A stretch of 64,000 nucleotides of DNA from Actinopolymorpha alba DSM 45243 (GCF_000373925.1 NZ_KB892801.1:102536-166535), one strand, 5' to 3'; counted from the stretch's first letter, positions 10,408 through 19,919 are shown. Translations and numbers: made by a program. The notes: a model not told the origin generated them from the letters alone.

Positions 10408-11811
10408 CTACGAGGTGGGGCGGCGGGGGAGGCTCACGACGGTGCCCAGCCGGGCGGCGACGTGGAGCGCCTCACCGAGGTGTGGCACCTCCTTGACCCG
10501 GATGCCGTCGGGTGCGGGGCCGCTGTCGGGGGGTACGAGCGCCTCCGTGAAGCCCAGGCGTACCGCCTCGGCCAGCCGTCGCTGCACCCCGGTCACCGGG
10601 CGTAGCTCGCCGGCGAGCCCCACTTCACCGAGGGCGATCATCAGGGGCGGCAGCGGCTGGTCGGTGGTGGAGCTCGCCACGGCGAGGGCCACGGCAAGGT
10701 CGGCGGCCGGCTCGCGCAGGCGTACGCCACCGACTGTCGAGGCGTAGACGTCCTGGTTGCCGATCCGCAGGCGGCCGCGGCGCTCGAGGACGGCGAGCAC
10801 CATGGCGAGCCGGCTCGAATCCAGCCCGGACGTCGCCCGGCGCGGGCTGGCCAGTGCGGACGGCGCGACCAGCGCCTGCACCTCGGCGAGCAAGGGACGC
10901 TTGCCTTCGACCGTCACGGTGACGCAGCTGCCCGGAACGGGATCCGGACGGCGGGTCAGGAACAACCCGCTCGGGTCGGGGAGGCTCCGCAGCCCGCCGT
11001 CGGCGAAGTCGAAGCAGCCGACCTCATCGGAGGGGCCGAAGCGGTTCTTGACCGCGCGGACCATCCGCAGCCGGGAGTGCCGGTCGCCTTCGAAGTGGAG
11101 TACGACGTCAACCAGGTGCTCGAGCACCCGCGGCCCCGCGATCGAGCCGTCCTTGGTGACATGGCCGACGAGCAGGGTCGCGATGCCGCGTTCCTTGGAG
11201 ACCCGGATCAACGCGGACGCGACCTCGCGCACCTGAGTCACGCCACCCTGGGCGCCGTCGACGGCCGCGGAAGCCACCGTCTGAACGGAGTCGAGCACGA
11301 TGAGGTCGGGCTGGACGGCGTCGATGTGGCCCAGCACGGCGGAGAGGTCGGTCTCGGCGGCGAGGTAGAGAGTGGGTGCGAGGGCGTCGATGCGTTCGGC
11401 GCGAAGGCGTACCTGCGCAGTGGATTCTTCCCCCGACACGTAGAGGCTGCGCCCACCCGACCGGGCCCGCTCGGCGGCCACCTCCAGGAGCAAGGTGGAC
11501 TTGCCGACCCCCGGCTCGCCCGCGACCAGGATGACACCGCCCCGGACGAGACCACCGCCGAGCACCCGGTCGAGCTCGGACACGCGGGTGGGTTCGGAGC
11601 GGGCCGCCTCGACGTCCACCTGGCCGATCGGCAAGGCCGGCTCGCTGACGGGCCCGGCGGCCGTGATGGTCACCTTGGCGCCGCCGACCTCCTCGACGGT
11701 GCCCCATGCCTGGCACTCACCGCAGCGGCCGATCCATTTGACGGTCTGCCAGCCGCATTCGCCGCAGCGGTAGGCGGGTTTGGGGGAGCGGGAGATCGTT
11801 GCTCTGGCCAT
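10408..11811 (-). CDS. radA: DNA repair protein RadA (Sms)
   Basis: RecA-like ATPase/helicase that promotes branch migration during recombinational repair. 467 residues: N-terminal zinc finger CGECGWQTVKWIGRCGEC, Walker A GEPGVGKST, the RadA-specific KNRFG motif (AVKNRFGPSDEVG), and a C-terminal Lon-protease-like domain (about 330-450) without a protease active site. Start chosen at ATG 11811 (MARATISR). A TTG three codons upstream is possible. A TAGCCT hexamer 8 bases before the ATG suggests a leaderless or near-leaderless mRNA. In many relatives disA follows directly; here it is displaced by the rhamnosidase region. Confidence 0.96.
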   Translation of the reverse strand: MARATISRSPKPAYRCGECGWQTVKWIGRCGECQAWGTVEEVGGAKVTITAAGPVSEPALPIGQVDVEAARSEPTRVSELDRVLGGGLVRGGVILVAGEPGVGKSTLLLEVAAERARSGGRSLYVSGEESTAQVRLRAERIDALAPTLYLAAETDLSAVLGHIDAVQPDLIVLDSVQTVASAAVDGAQGGVTQVREVASALIRVSKERGIATLLVGHVTKDGSIAGPRVLEHLVDVVLHFEGDRHSRLRMVRAVKNRFGPSDEVGCFDFADGGLRSLPDPSGLFLTRRPDPVPGSCVTVTVEGKRPLLAEVQALVAPSALASPRRATSGLDSSRLAMVLAVLERRGRLRIGNQDVYASTVGGVRLREPAADLAVALAVASSTTDQPLPPLMIALGEVGLAGELRPVTGVQRRLAEAVRLGFTEALVPPDSGPAPDGIRVKEVPHLGEALHVAARLGTVVSLPRRPTS

Positions 11812-11919
11812 GAGGAGCAAGGCTAGGGTGCGGCTCCGACAATTCAGGCGCCAACTCCGGCCGGGCCGCCCGGAATTTCTGGTAGGCGAGTTCGGCCGGA
11901 CGACTTAGGCTGAGGAACT

Positions 11920-12405
11920 GTGAGCACACAGACCAAAACAGATGTGAGCACAGGTATCACGATGGTGCCCATCGGCGTCGTGGTCGGCGGACGTCAGGAA
12001 ATCCGTGAGAATGACTGGTCCGATGTCACGGCGCGGATCGTGCTCGACGACGCGCTCCTGGAGCCTGAGGCGACCCTCGGGCTGGTGGCGTTCTCGCACC
12101 TCGAGGTGGTCTATTTCTTCCACCGCTCGACCCGAACCCGCGTGGGCGCCGCACATCCACGAAGCAACCCGCACTGGCCACGCGTCGGCGTTCTCGCCGA
12201 TCACAGCCCGCATCGACTCAATCACCTTGGCGTGTCCTGTTGCGAGCTTGTGGGCATTGACGGCCTGACATTGACGGTCCGTGGGCTCGACGCGGTGGAC
12301 GGAACGCCGATCCTGGACGTCAAACCGTACGTCGAGGAGTTCGGGCCACGCGGACCTGTCAAGGAACCCGCGTGGATCCGCGAACTCATGCGTACCTACT
12401 ACTAG
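11920..12405 (+). CDS. TrmO/TsaA-like (UPF0066) protein, probable tRNA m6t6A37 methyltransferase family
   Basis: Family members methylate N6 of threonylcarbamoyl-adenosine 37 in tRNA using SAM. 161 residues with the family end motif LTVRGLDAVDGTPILDVKPYVEEF and the barrel start MVPIGVVVGGRQE. The normally conserved block resembling RSPHRPNPIGLS reads HSPHRLNHLGVS here, so Arg, Pro, Pro and Ile of the signature are changed; activity is therefore uncertain. Start GTG 11920 has GAGGA just upstream and TAGGCT further upstream. Divergent from radA, and convergent with the methyltransferase at 12431, with a short GCCGCC/GGCGGC hairpin between. Confidence 0.8.
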   Translation: MSTQTKTDVSTGITMVPIGVVVGGRQEIRENDWSDVTARIVLDDALLEPEATLGLVAFSHLEVVYFFHRSTRTRVGAAHPRSNPHWPRVGVLADHSPHRLNHLGVSCCELVGIDGLTLTVRGLDAVDGTPILDVKPYVEEFGPRGPVKEPAWIRELMRTYY

Positions 12406-12430
12406 CCGCCGCGGGGAAGAGTGGCGGCGT

Positions 12431-13129
12431 TCAGAACGCGCGCCACCACAGGTTGACGGCGTAGTCGACCTCGAGGCCGGGGTGGTTCGCGACCACCCAT
12501 TCGGCGACCTCGGGCCGGAACTCGATCCTGACCACCGACTCGAAGTCCTCCCGCCGCTCGAAGCGCCAGCGGATGTCGAGGGGCTCGCGGGACCAGCCCT
12601 GGCGCGCCCAGAAGCGTTCGACCTCGCGGGCGTCGTACTTCGGGAACGCCGCGCGGAACCACCCACCAAAGGTGCTCCGGGTCGCGTCGTTGTCGATGAT
12701 GAACGCCGCACCGCCGCGGCGTACCACCCGGCGAAGCTCGGCCAACCCAGGCTCGCACCCGGGCCCGAAGAAGTACGCCCACCGCGCGTGTACGACGTCG
12801 ACGGAGGCGTCGGGGACCGGCAGCAGCTGCGCGGAACCCTGCCGGACCTCCACGTTGCGCAACCCCGCACACCGCCGGCGGGCCCGGTCGACGAGGTCCC
12901 CATGGGGCTCCACACCGATCACCCGCGCGGCCTGCGCCGCGAACCCCGGCAGGTGAAAACCGCTGCCGCAGCCGACGTCGAGGACACGGGCGCCGGTCAA
13001 GGGTCGGCGTTCGAGCATGGCGGACTCGATCACCCGGTCGGGGTCGACGGCGAGGTTCTCGAGTTCGTAGGTCCCGGGGCTGTTCCAGATGTTGGGGCTC
13101 GGCCGGGCGCCCTTCGCGATCCGCGGCAT
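12431..13129 (-). CDS. Class I SAM-dependent methyltransferase
   Basis: 232 residues with a canonical SAM fold: motif I ARVLDVGCGSGFHL (about 48-61), acidic motif II VIGVEPHGDLV, motif around DASVDVVHARWAYFFGPG, and a post-core region rich in Trp/Arg. This is the UbiE/COQ5-like Methyltransf_11 type; the substrate is unknown. Start ATG 13129. It follows the cysteine-rich gene on the same strand after only 27 bases, so the two are probably cotranscribed. No family-specific motif narrows the role to quinone or tRNA. Confidence 0.85.
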   Translation of the reverse strand: MPRIAKGARPSPNIWNSPGTYELENLAVDPDRVIESAMLERRPLTGARVLDVGCGSGFHLPGFAAQAARVIGVEPHGDLVDRARRRCAGLRNVEVRQGSAQLLPVPDASVDVVHARWAYFFGPGCEPGLAELRRVVRRGGAAFIIDNDATRSTFGGWFRAAFPKYDAREVERFWARQGWSREPLDIRWRFERREDFESVVRIEFRPEVAEWVVANHPGLEVDYAVNLWWRAF

Positions 13130-13156
13130 GTCGAAGGCTCTGACCTGACCCGTGGC

Positions 13157-13939
13157 TCAGGTGAGCTTGCGGGCGCGGGACGCCTTCGCCTTGGCCCGCA
13201 GCGGGTCCGCGGGATGCGGGGCCAGCCGTTCCCGGGCGGCGAGATGGGCCTCGCAGTGCTTGACGACTTCGTCGTACGCACCCTTGCCCATGAGCTCGAC
13301 CAGCTCGGCCTTGTTGGACAGGTAGAGCGGCTCGCGCGCGGTGTGCGCCTCGGTGTTGCCCGTGCAGTACCAATCGAAGTCGTGGCCGCCGGGCCCCCAT
13401 CCGCGCCGGTCGTACTCCGTGATCGTCACCTCGGTGTAGGTGGTGCCGTCGGTGAGTTCGACGTCGCGGTAGAGCCGCCGGATGGGAAGCTGCCAGCACA
13501 CCTCCGGCTTGGTCTCCATCGGATGGAGGCCGGTACGCAGCGCGTACTTGTGCAGGGAGCAGCCGGTGCCGCCCTCGAACCCCGGCCGGTTGTGGAAGAT
13601 GCAGGCGCCGTCGTAGACGCGGGTCTTGCGGTCGCCGTCCTCGTCGGTCTCGATCCAGCCGTTCTTGCTGCCTTCGGCGCGTAGCTGCCAGTCCTCGGCG
13701 GTGAGCTTCTTGACGAAGCCGCGGACGCGCTTCTCGTCCGCCTTGTCCGCGAAGTGGGCGCCGAGTACGCAGCACCCGGCGTCGGGTTGTTCGGTGAAGA
13801 TGCCAGGACAGCCGGCGCCGAAGATGCAGTTCCACCGGGACGTGAGCCAGGTGAGGTCACAGCGGAAGACCTGGTCGGCGTCGTCGGGGTCGGTGAACTC
13901 CACCCACGCGCGAGGGAAGTCAAGCGATACCTCGGGCAC
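13157..13939 (-). CDS. Conserved cysteine-rich protein, possible metal-binding, unknown function
   Basis: 260 residues with a dispersed set of cysteines that could bind a metal or Fe-S cluster: [55 protein letters not shown] and YCTGN. The pattern is reminiscent of DUF3109/YkgJ-type proteins; from memory, Rv0495c next to the Ppx gene of M. tuberculosis is the positional counterpart. Start chosen at GTG 13939: the reverse-strand hexamer TAGGGT (13947-13952) is 7 bases upstream, typical of a leaderless message; an ATG at 13972 would add 11 Arg-rich residues. Upstream partner of the methyltransferase. Confidence 0.75.
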   Translation of the reverse strand: MPEVSLDFPRAWVEFTDPDDADQVFRCDLTWLTSRWNCIFGAGCPGIFTEQPDAGCCVLGAHFADKADEKRVRGFVKKLTAEDWQLRAEGSKNGWIETDEDGDRKTRVYDGACIFHNRPGFEGGTGCSLHKYALRTGLHPMETKPEVCWQLPIRRLYRDVELTDGTTYTEVTITEYDRRGWGPGGHDFDWYCTGNTEAHTAREPLYLSNKAELVELMGKGAYDEVVKHCEAHLAARERLAPHPADPLRAKAKASRARKLT

Positions 13940-14137
13940 GCCCCGAACCCTACGCCCCGGCCGTCCGCGCACAGCCGCGCCCCGCCGGACCGGCTCGCGG
14001 AGGTCACGCCGCGCCGTACCAGCTCGATCGCCGCGGCCAGTCCTGACCTGGACGGGTTTGTGTCCAGATGGGCTCCACCCCTGACCAGCCCGGGCGCTGC
14101 GGAGCGCCGGTCGGGCCTAACCGGGTAGCGTCAACTC

Positions 14138-15079
14138 ATGCGGCTTGGCGTGCTCGACGTGGGCTCCAACACCGTCCATCTCCTCGTGGTCGACGCGCGC
14201 CCCGGTGCCCGACCCCTTCCGGCCTACTCCCACAAGGCCGAGCTCCGGCTCGCCGAGCACCTCGACGACCAGGGCGCTATCTCCGACGCCGGGCGGGCGG
14301 CACTCGAGCGGTTCGTGGCCGAGGCGCTCGAGATCGGTGAGGACAAGGGGTGCCAGTCGGTTCTGGCGTTCGCCACCTCTGCCATCCGGGAGGCGACCAA
14401 CGGCGACGACGTCCTCCGTGCGGTCGCCGAGTCGACCAGCGTCGAACTCTCCGTTCTGCCCGGTGCGGAGGAGGCCCGGCTCACCTTCCTCGCCGTGCGC
14501 AGGTGGTTCGGATGGTCCTCGCGCCGGCTGCTGGTGTTCGACGTCGGCGGCGGGTCGCTGGAGATCGGCATCGGTGTCGACGAGGACCCCGACGCCGCGC
14601 TGTCGATGCCGCTGGGTGCGGGTCGCCTGACGCGTGACTGGTTCACGTCCGACCCGCCGGACCGCGACGAGGTGCGGGCGTTGCGCAAGTACGTCCGAGC
14701 CGAGATCGCGCGGCACGCCGGTCTGGTGGTGCGGTTCGGTGCGCCGGACCATGTGGTGGGTACGTCGAAGACCTTCCGCCAGCTGGTCCGGGTCTGCGGC
14801 GCGGCGCCGTCGTCCGAAGGGCCCTACGTCAAGCGGGTGATGGCGCGGAGCGTGCTGGAGCAGTGGATCCCGAAGCTGGCCGCCATGTCGGCGGGGGAGC
14901 GGGTCGAACTGCCTGGCGTCTCACCGGGACGCGCGCACCAACTCCTCGCTGGCGCGATCGTCGCTGACGCGGCCATGGATCTGTTCGGGGCTGAGGAACT
15001 CGAGGCGTGTCCCTGGGCGCTGCGTGAGGGTGTGATCCTCCGGCACCTCGACACGATGGAGCCGGAGGACTTCGCATGA
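14138..15079 (+). CDS. ppx: Ppx/GppA family exopolyphosphatase
   Basis: Hydrolyses polyphosphate and/or pppGpp. 313 residues with the ASKHA fold: phosphate-1 loop [16 protein letters not shown] at 4-19, catalytic region [17 protein letters not shown], phosphate-2 loop [16 protein letters not shown] and adenosine-type region [11 protein letters not shown]. The short length (no C-terminal HD domain) matches the actinobacterial Ppx1/Ppx2 type. The TAGCGT hexamer at 14126-14131 is 6 bases before the ATG, so the transcript is probably leaderless. Divergent from the cysteine-rich gene, an arrangement also found in mycobacteria (Rv0495c-Rv0496, from memory). Confidence 0.9.
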   Translation: MRLGVLDVGSNTVHLLVVDARPGARPLPAYSHKAELRLAEHLDDQGAISDAGRAALERFVAEALEIGEDKGCQSVLAFATSAIREATNGDDVLRAVAESTSVELSVLPGAEEARLTFLAVRRWFGWSSRRLLVFDVGGGSLEIGIGVDEDPDAALSMPLGAGRLTRDWFTSDPPDRDEVRALRKYVRAEIARHAGLVVRFGAPDHVVGTSKTFRQLVRVCGAAPSSEGPYVKRVMARSVLEQWIPKLAAMSAGERVELPGVSPGRAHQLLAGAIVADAAMDLFGAEELEACPWALREGVILRHLDTMEPEDFA

Positions 15080-15160
15080 CAGAGCTGTCCGCGTGAGGGA
15101 GGCCGTCGCCTGATGGGGGTCTGCGCGTGATGGGGGTCTTCATGTGATGAGGGACGTCGC

Positions 15161-16153
15161 GTGACGCGGGACTTCGGTGTCCGGTTGGTGGTCGACGGCG
15201 GACAGACCATGCTCCGGATGGGCGTCCTCCAGGAGTCGGACCAGCCGGTTCCGCCGCTGCGCGAGCAGGTCTCGGTTCCGGGGTTCCAGTGGACGGCCGG
15301 TGAGGACCCGGTCGAGCAGCAGTGCCAGCGGGTCGTCGCCGCCTGGGAGGCGCTCGGCCGGCCAGGTCCCGTCGACGTGGTGGCTCTTGGTCTTGCCGGC
15401 GGCGCGTCCGACCGGCCGAGCCGGGAACGCCTCGCGCCGCTGGTCGCCGAACGCCTGGGCGCCCGCAAGGTGCTCCTGACAGGCGACGACGTCACGACGC
15501 ACCTCGGCGTCCTCGCCGGCGAGCCCGGGGTCGTCGTGGCGGCCGGGACCGGCGTGGCCTGCCTCGCCGTCACGTCAAGCGGGCAGCTGATCAACATCGA
15601 CGGGCTGGGCTACCTCTTCGGTGACTCCGGCGGTGGGTTCTCGCTGGGACTGGCCGGTCTGCGGGCCGCGCTCGCGGGCTACGAGGGCCGGGGCGCCGCG
15701 ACCGCGTTGACGGCCCGGGCCGAACGCCGGGTCGGCCGGCCGCTGCGGGACGCGGTGAAGACGTGGTACCGCTCGCCCTCGCTGGTCGCCGACGTCGCGG
15801 CGTTCGCGGCAGAGGTGGCCGAGGTCGCGCAGGCGGACCCGGTGGCGCGGGTGCTGTGCCTGTCCGCCGGTGAGGAACTCGCCGTCAGTGTGACCGCCGC
15901 CGTCCGTAAGGGTTTCCCGGCCGCGCCCGACGGGAGTGTGCCGGTTTCCTGGGCCGGTGGGGTCCTTGGGGCTCCCGTCATCTTCGAGGCGTTCTCGACC
16001 GGAATGGCCGAGCTGTGCCCGGCCGCCACGTTGCGTACGCCGCAGGGCGACTCGCTCGGCGGTGCGGTGCGGCTGGCCGCCAGCGCGGAGGTGCCGCACC
16101 TGGCCAGTGTGGTCGTACACCTGACCGCGACCGCCCGCCCCGAGGGGCGGTAA
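15161..16153 (+). CDS. BadF/BadG/BcrA/BcrD-type ATPase, probable N-acetylglucosamine-like sugar kinase
   Basis: 330 residues of the ASKHA superfamily: LVVDGGQTMLRMGV (the usual DGGGTKT is varied), VALGLAGGASDR, LTGDDVTTHLGVLAGEPGVVVAAGTG (the Asp and AGTG loop), and GYLFGDSGGGFSLGLAGLRAALAGYEGRG, the signature of the N-acetylglucosamine kinase branch. The C-terminal Gly-rich segment VPVSWAGGVLGAPVI is present. GTG start at 15161 with GAGGGA upstream. It lies 81 bases after ppx. That gap holds short direct repeats (GCGTGATGGGGGTCT-like), and the stop codon sits inside a threefold tandem repeat. Substrate is inferred only from the family. Confidence 0.82.
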   Translation: MTRDFGVRLVVDGGQTMLRMGVLQESDQPVPPLREQVSVPGFQWTAGEDPVEQQCQRVVAAWEALGRPGPVDVVALGLAGGASDRPSRERLAPLVAERLGARKVLLTGDDVTTHLGVLAGEPGVVVAAGTGVACLAVTSSGQLINIDGLGYLFGDSGGGFSLGLAGLRAALAGYEGRGAATALTARAERRVGRPLRDAVKTWYRSPSLVADVAAFAAEVAEVAQADPVARVLCLSAGEELAVSVTAAVRKGFPAAPDGSVPVSWAGGVLGAPVIFEAFSTGMAELCPAATLRTPQGDSLGGAVRLAASAEVPHLASVVVHLTATARPEGR

Positions 16154-16207
16154 CCCCGCTGCCTGAGGGGGTCGGTAAGCGGCTGCCCGAGGGGCGGTAA
16201 CCGCCCG
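16139..16207 (+). repeat. Threefold 23-24 base tandem repeat over the kinase stop codon
   Basis: Units start at 16139, 16162 and 16186 with the shared core GAGGGGCGGTAACC (middle copy diverged to GAGGGGGTCGGTAAGC). The TAA of the first unit is the stop codon of the BadF-type kinase. Looks like a recent local slippage or duplication. Confidence 0.7.
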
Positions 16208-16271
16208 CCCGGGGGAGCCCGGCTTCGCAGTCGCCGGACCGCGCGGGCGCGGTAGCCGTACGCTGGGGGCC

Positions 16272-17177
16272 GTGCAGCCCGTCGCGCCCACTACCCATGT
16301 CCGGGGCAAGGACGTCGTCGTCCGGGTGCCCGACGCGCGGATCGCGCTGTCCTCGGCGTCGGTCTACCCCGAGTCGACCGCGACGGCGTTCGAGCTGGCC
16401 GCCCGCCTGGGGTTCGACGGCGTTGAGGTCATGGTGGGTGCCGATCCGCTGAGCCAGGACATCAGCGCGCTGCGCCGGCTGAGCGACTACCACCAGCTGC
16501 CCGTCGTCTCCATCCACGCACCCACGCTGTTGATCACCCAGCGGGTCTGGGGCACGGACCCCTGGGGCAAGCTCGACCGCAGCGCGGAGGCTGCGAAGGA
16601 GCTCGGCGCCTCCGTGGTAGTCGTCCACCCGCCGTTTCGCTGGCAGCGCGACTACGCCCGCGACTTCGTGACCGGGGTGGCCCAACGCCAGCAGGAAACG
16701 GGCATCAGTTTCGCGGTCGAGAACATGTTCCCGTGGCGGGCCGCCGGGCAGGGCCTCCAGGCGTACCTCCCGGGTTGGGACCCGCGGGACTTCGACTACG
16801 CCGAGGTGACGCTCGACCTGTCCCACACGGCGACGGCGGGCGTGGACGCCTACGAGATGGCGTACGACCTGGGCGACCGGCTGACCCACGTGCACCTCGC
16901 GGACGGCACCGGCTCCAGCAAGGACGAGCATCTGGTGCCCGGCCGCGGTAACCAGCGCTGTGCCGAGGTGCTCGAGCTGCTCGCCCGGCGCGGCTTCACC
17001 GGCTCCATCGTCCTGGAGGTCAACACCCGGCGGGCGGCCAGCCGGGCAGAGCGGGAGGCTGACCTCGCCGAGGCACTCGCGTACGCCCGCCTCAACTTCG
17101 CGGCTCCCGTCGTTCCTTCCTACGCCGTGACCGTCGACGGCACCATCGAGGCGGTCGGCGGCGGCACGTCCGGCTGA
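16272..17177 (+). CDS. Sugar phosphate isomerase/epimerase family TIM-barrel protein
   Basis: 301 residues of the AP endonuclease 2 / xylose isomerase-like TIM barrel: [33 protein letters not shown] at the N-terminus, [58 protein letters not shown] (metal-binding His/Asp/Glu) and SIVLEVNTR. These residues fit a divalent-metal sugar isomerase or epimerase; no substrate is evident. GTG start at 16272 is 7 bases after the hexamer TACGCT (16259-16264), consistent with a leaderless mRNA. From memory, Rv0498 has the same fold and place near ppx and proC. Confidence 0.82.
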   Translation: MQPVAPTTHVRGKDVVVRVPDARIALSSASVYPESTATAFELAARLGFDGVEVMVGADPLSQDISALRRLSDYHQLPVVSIHAPTLLITQRVWGTDPWGKLDRSAEAAKELGASVVVVHPPFRWQRDYARDFVTGVAQRQQETGISFAVENMFPWRAAGQGLQAYLPGWDPRDFDYAEVTLDLSHTATAGVDAYEMAYDLGDRLTHVHLADGTGSSKDEHLVPGRGNQRCAEVLELLARRGFTGSIVLEVNTRRAASRAEREADLAEALAYARLNFAAPVVPSYAVTVDGTIEAVGGGTSG

Positions 17178-17308
17178 CTCCGAGTCGCCGCTACGTTCTC
17201 TCTCCCGGGATGCTCACCCGCCTCCCGGACCCGCGCCGTGAACTTCTTTCGGGCAGCCTCTTGCCCTGAATGTCTCTTTCGCCCATCCTGACTAGGACAT
17301 CCCTTCCC

Positions 17309-17342
17309 AAATCCGGGCGCCTACCTGCGCACATCCGGATTT
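17309..17342 (+). promoter_or_regulatory. Hairpin in the leader of the SGNH esterase gene
   Basis: AAATCCGG (17309-17316) and CCGGATTT (17335-17342) pair around an inner GCGC/GCGC stem, ending 30 bases before the start codon and 19 bases before the Shine-Dalgarno AGAGG. Could affect mRNA stability or translation. Confidence 0.4.
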
Positions 17343-17372
17343 CGGGCGCAGCCGGCGAAAAGAGGTCCGGTG

Positions 17373-18176
17373 ATGGTCAGGATTCGGCATCAGGCGTTCA
17401 GACTTCTCGTACTCCTCGGGTTCGCTACCGGATCGCTGATCGCGACCGGTATTCCCGCCGGCGCCGCCACTCCCACATACACCGCGCTGGGTGACTCGTA
17501 TTCGTCCGGCGTGGGCACCCGCAGCTATTACTCCGACGGCACGAACTGCAAGCGTTCTCCGTACGCCTATCCGGTGTTGGACGCCGCCCGGCTCAGCGCC
17601 AGGTTGACGTTCGCGGCCTGTTCGGGTGCGAAGGTCGCCGACGTTCGAAATGGTCAGTTGGGCAGCCTGAATTCCGCGACGACCTACGTCACCGTCTCGG
17701 TCGGCGGAAATGACACCGGGTGGTCGTCTGTCCTTCTGAAATGCGCCCAGCCCTGGCCGACGACCTGCTGGGGCGAGATCGACGCCGCGAATTCGTTCAT
17801 CCGTAACACCCTGCCGGGTCGGCTCGACGGACTCTATTCGGCGATCAGGGCTGCCGCGCCCAACGCGCGGGTGGTCGTCGTGGGATATCCGCGCCTCTTC
17901 AACGGCCGGGAATGCAATCTCGCGGCCCGGATCAGCCCGGGTGAGCAGAGCGCACTCAACGCCAGTGCCGATTTGTTGGTGACGACGATCGCGGGTCGGG
18001 CGGCGGCACACGGGTTCAGGTTCGTCGACGCGCGGGGACCGTTCACCGGCCACGCGGTCTGTGACACCGTGGAATGGCTCAACGGTCTGTCCAACCCGAT
18101 CAGCGAGTCCTATCACCCCAACCGGAGTGGGCAGACGGGGTACGCCAACCTGGTGGAATCCGCCCTGCGAAGCTGA
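17373..18176 (+). CDS. Secreted SGNH/GDSL-family esterase or lipase
   Basis: 267-residue exported hydrolase. Signal peptide: RIRH, a hydrophobic core LLVLLGFATGSLIA and a cleavage region AGA-A. Block I YTALGDSYSSGVG holds the nucleophile Ser, block III VSVGGNDTGWS the oxyanion Gly and Asn, and block V SYHPNRSGQTGYANLV the catalytic His. Asp at the usual DxxH position is replaced (SESYHPN), as in Streptomyces scabies-type Ser-His dyad esterases. Six cysteines suggest disulfides. ATG 17373 overlaps an in-frame GTG at 17370; both share AGAGG. Monocistronic, with an unusual leader hairpin and a repeat-rich 3' region. Confidence 0.9.
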   Translation: MVRIRHQAFRLLVLLGFATGSLIATGIPAGAATPTYTALGDSYSSGVGTRSYYSDGTNCKRSPYAYPVLDAARLSARLTFAACSGAKVADVRNGQLGSLNSATTYVTVSVGGNDTGWSSVLLKCAQPWPTTCWGEIDAANSFIRNTLPGRLDGLYSAIRAAAPNARVVVVGYPRLFNGRECNLAARISPGEQSALNASADLLVTTIAGRAAAHGFRFVDARGPFTGHAVCDTVEWLNGLSNPISESYHPNRSGQTGYANLVESALRS

Positions 18177-18181
18177 CCGCC

Positions 18182-18295
18182 TTTGCGGACCGTTGATCAA
18201 CCGTCAGGCCCGCGCCCGCGATATGAGACAAGGCCTCTGAGCTTGTTGGGTTGTCAGAGGTTTCTCGGTCTCTTGGCCGATAAACCTCTGACAAC
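18182..18295. repeat. Second copy of the composite intergenic repeat seen near 9.6-10.1 kb
   Basis: Contains three blocks also found after the rhamnosidase gene: the 20-mer TTTGCGGACCGTTGATCAAC (18182-18201, also 10127-10146), GCCCGCGATATGAGACAAG (18214-18232, inverted at 9622-9640), and a hairpin 18250-18295 with TTGTCAGAGGTTTCTCGG (like 9556-9573). The hairpin has 19-base arms with one mismatch. Confidence 0.8.
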
Positions 18296-18344
18296 GTGCG
18301 GGTTACCTTGCGCGGTCTTACTGAGTACCGCCTATTTCTCAGAG

Positions 18345-18409
18345 GCGACCGCACGGAGACGGCGATGACCCCCCATTCCCACGCGCCATCGCCGTCTTCG
18401 TGCGGTCGC
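18345..18409. terminator. Bidirectional terminator between the esterase and aceA
   Basis: 23-base arms (18345-18367 and 18387-18409) with a single mismatch and a 19-base loop, 40 bases beyond the end of aceA. Serves the convergent esterase and aceA transcripts. Confidence 0.8.
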
Positions 18410-18448
18410 GACCGCCGGCCAGGTCAGCCAGCTGATCAGGTCAGCTGA

Positions 18449-19792
18449 TCAGGCCGACCTGAACTGCTCCTCCTCCGTCGAGCCCGTCAGCGCCGTCGTC
18501 GACGACTGCGGAGAGATCGCGGTGCTCACCAGGTCGAAGTAGCCCGTCCCCACCTCGCGCTGGTGCCTGGTCGCGGTGTAGCCGTCCCGCTCGGCCGCGA
18601 ACTCGCGCTCCTGCAGAGCGACGTACGCCGTCATGCCATCTCCGGCGTACCCATGCGCGAGCTCGAACATCGAGTGGTTCAGCGCGTGGAAGCCCGCCAG
18701 GGTGATGAACTGGAAGGTGTATCCCATCTCGCCCAGCTCCCGCTGGAACTTCGCGATCGTCCCGTCGTCGAGGTGCTTCTTCCAGTTGAACGACGGTGAG
18801 CAGTTGTAGGCGAGCATCTGGTCGGGGTATTCCGCCTTGATCGCCTCGGCGAACTCCCGCGCCACGTCGAGGTCGGGCTTGGAGGTTTCCATCCACAGCA
18901 GTTCGGCGTACGGCGCGTAGGCGAGGCCCCGCGCGATGCAGGCGGGCAGGCCGTTGCGGACGCGGTAGAACCCCTCAGCCGTCCGCTCGCCGGTCACGAA
19001 CTCCCGGTCCCGCTCGTCGATGTCGCTGGTCACCAGCGTCGCGGCCTGCGCGTCCGTCCGCGCGACGATCAGCGAGGGTACGCCGCACACGTCGGCGGCG
19101 AGCCGGGCCGCGTTGAGGGTACGGATGTGCTGGCCGGTCGGGATCAGGACCTTTCCACCCAGGTGGCCGCACTTCTTCTCCGAGGCAAGCTGATCCTCCC
19201 AGTGCACGCCGGCCGCGCCCGCGGCGATCATCGCGCGCATGAGTTCGAACGCGTTCAGCACGCCGCCGAACCCCGCCTCCGCGTCGGCCACGATCGGGGC
19301 CAGCCAGTACGGCGCGTCGCGGTCGCCCTCTGCCCAGGTGATCTGGTCGGCCCGGAGCAGTGCGTTGTTGATCCGGCGAACGACCTGCGGCACGGAGTTC
19401 GCGGGGTAGAGGCTCTGGTCGGGATAGGTCTGGCCGGCCTGGTTCGCGTCGGCCGCGACCTGCCAGCCGGACAGGTAGATCGCCTTCAGTCCGGCGCGTA
19501 CCTGCTGCACGGCCTGGTTGCCCGTCAGCGCCCCGAGTGCGTTGATGTAGTCCTCTGTGTGGAGGAGGCGCCACAGCCGCTCCGCTCCCAGCCGGGCGAG
19601 GGTGTGTTCCTCCTGGACCGAGCCGCGCAGGCGTACGACGTCCTCGGCGCTGTAGGTCCGCTTGATGCCCTTCCACCGTGGGTCGCTCTCCCAGCTTCTC
19701 TGTAGCTGCTCGGTGAGAGAGCGTGCCGCCGGTTCCGGCTCGTCCTGAGTCGTGGTGTTCGTTCCGCTTGACGTCGTCTCCGTTGGCGTCAT
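18449..19792 (-). CDS. aceA: Isocitrate lyase
   Basis: Splits isocitrate into glyoxylate and succinate, the first glyoxylate-shunt step needed on acetate or fatty acids. 447 residues, TIM barrel, with the active-site signature KKCGHLGGK (catalytic Cys at about 208), [10 protein letters not shown] and [12 protein letters not shown]. Length agrees with the short isocitrate lyase 1 type (about 430 aa). ATG 19792 is chosen because GGGAGG precedes it; a longer in-frame extension to 20098 runs into the divergent gene. Divergent from a RamB-like regulator, so acetate control is expected. No malate synthase gene lies in the window. Confidence 0.97.
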   Translation of the reverse strand: MTPTETTSSGTNTTTQDEPEPAARSLTEQLQRSWESDPRWKGIKRTYSAEDVVRLRGSVQEEHTLARLGAERLWRLLHTEDYINALGALTGNQAVQQVRAGLKAIYLSGWQVAADANQAGQTYPDQSLYPANSVPQVVRRINNALLRADQITWAEGDRDAPYWLAPIVADAEAGFGGVLNAFELMRAMIAAGAAGVHWEDQLASEKKCGHLGGKVLIPTGQHIRTLNAARLAADVCGVPSLIVARTDAQAATLVTSDIDERDREFVTGERTAEGFYRVRNGLPACIARGLAYAPYAELLWMETSKPDLDVAREFAEAIKAEYPDQMLAYNCSPSFNWKKHLDDGTIAKFQRELGEMGYTFQFITLAGFHALNHSMFELAHGYAGDGMTAYVALQEREFAAERDGYTATRHQREVGTGYFDLVSTAISPQSSTTALTGSTEEEQFRSA

Positions 19793-19919
19793 CGCGCTCA
19801 CCCTCCCATTTGGTGGACCTCTGTCTGAGTCTCGGACGGGTACGACCGAAGGCGGGCCGATCTGCGGTGGAAACTTCGAGCGTTCTTCTCCTACGATGAA
19901 CTCACGCCGTTCGTTCAGC

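Noticed and set aside
12402..13835. 477-codon reverse-strand ORF across the methyltransferase and cysteine-rich genes
   Set aside because: Arg/Ala/Pro-rich shadow frame of two well-supported genes, without motifs.
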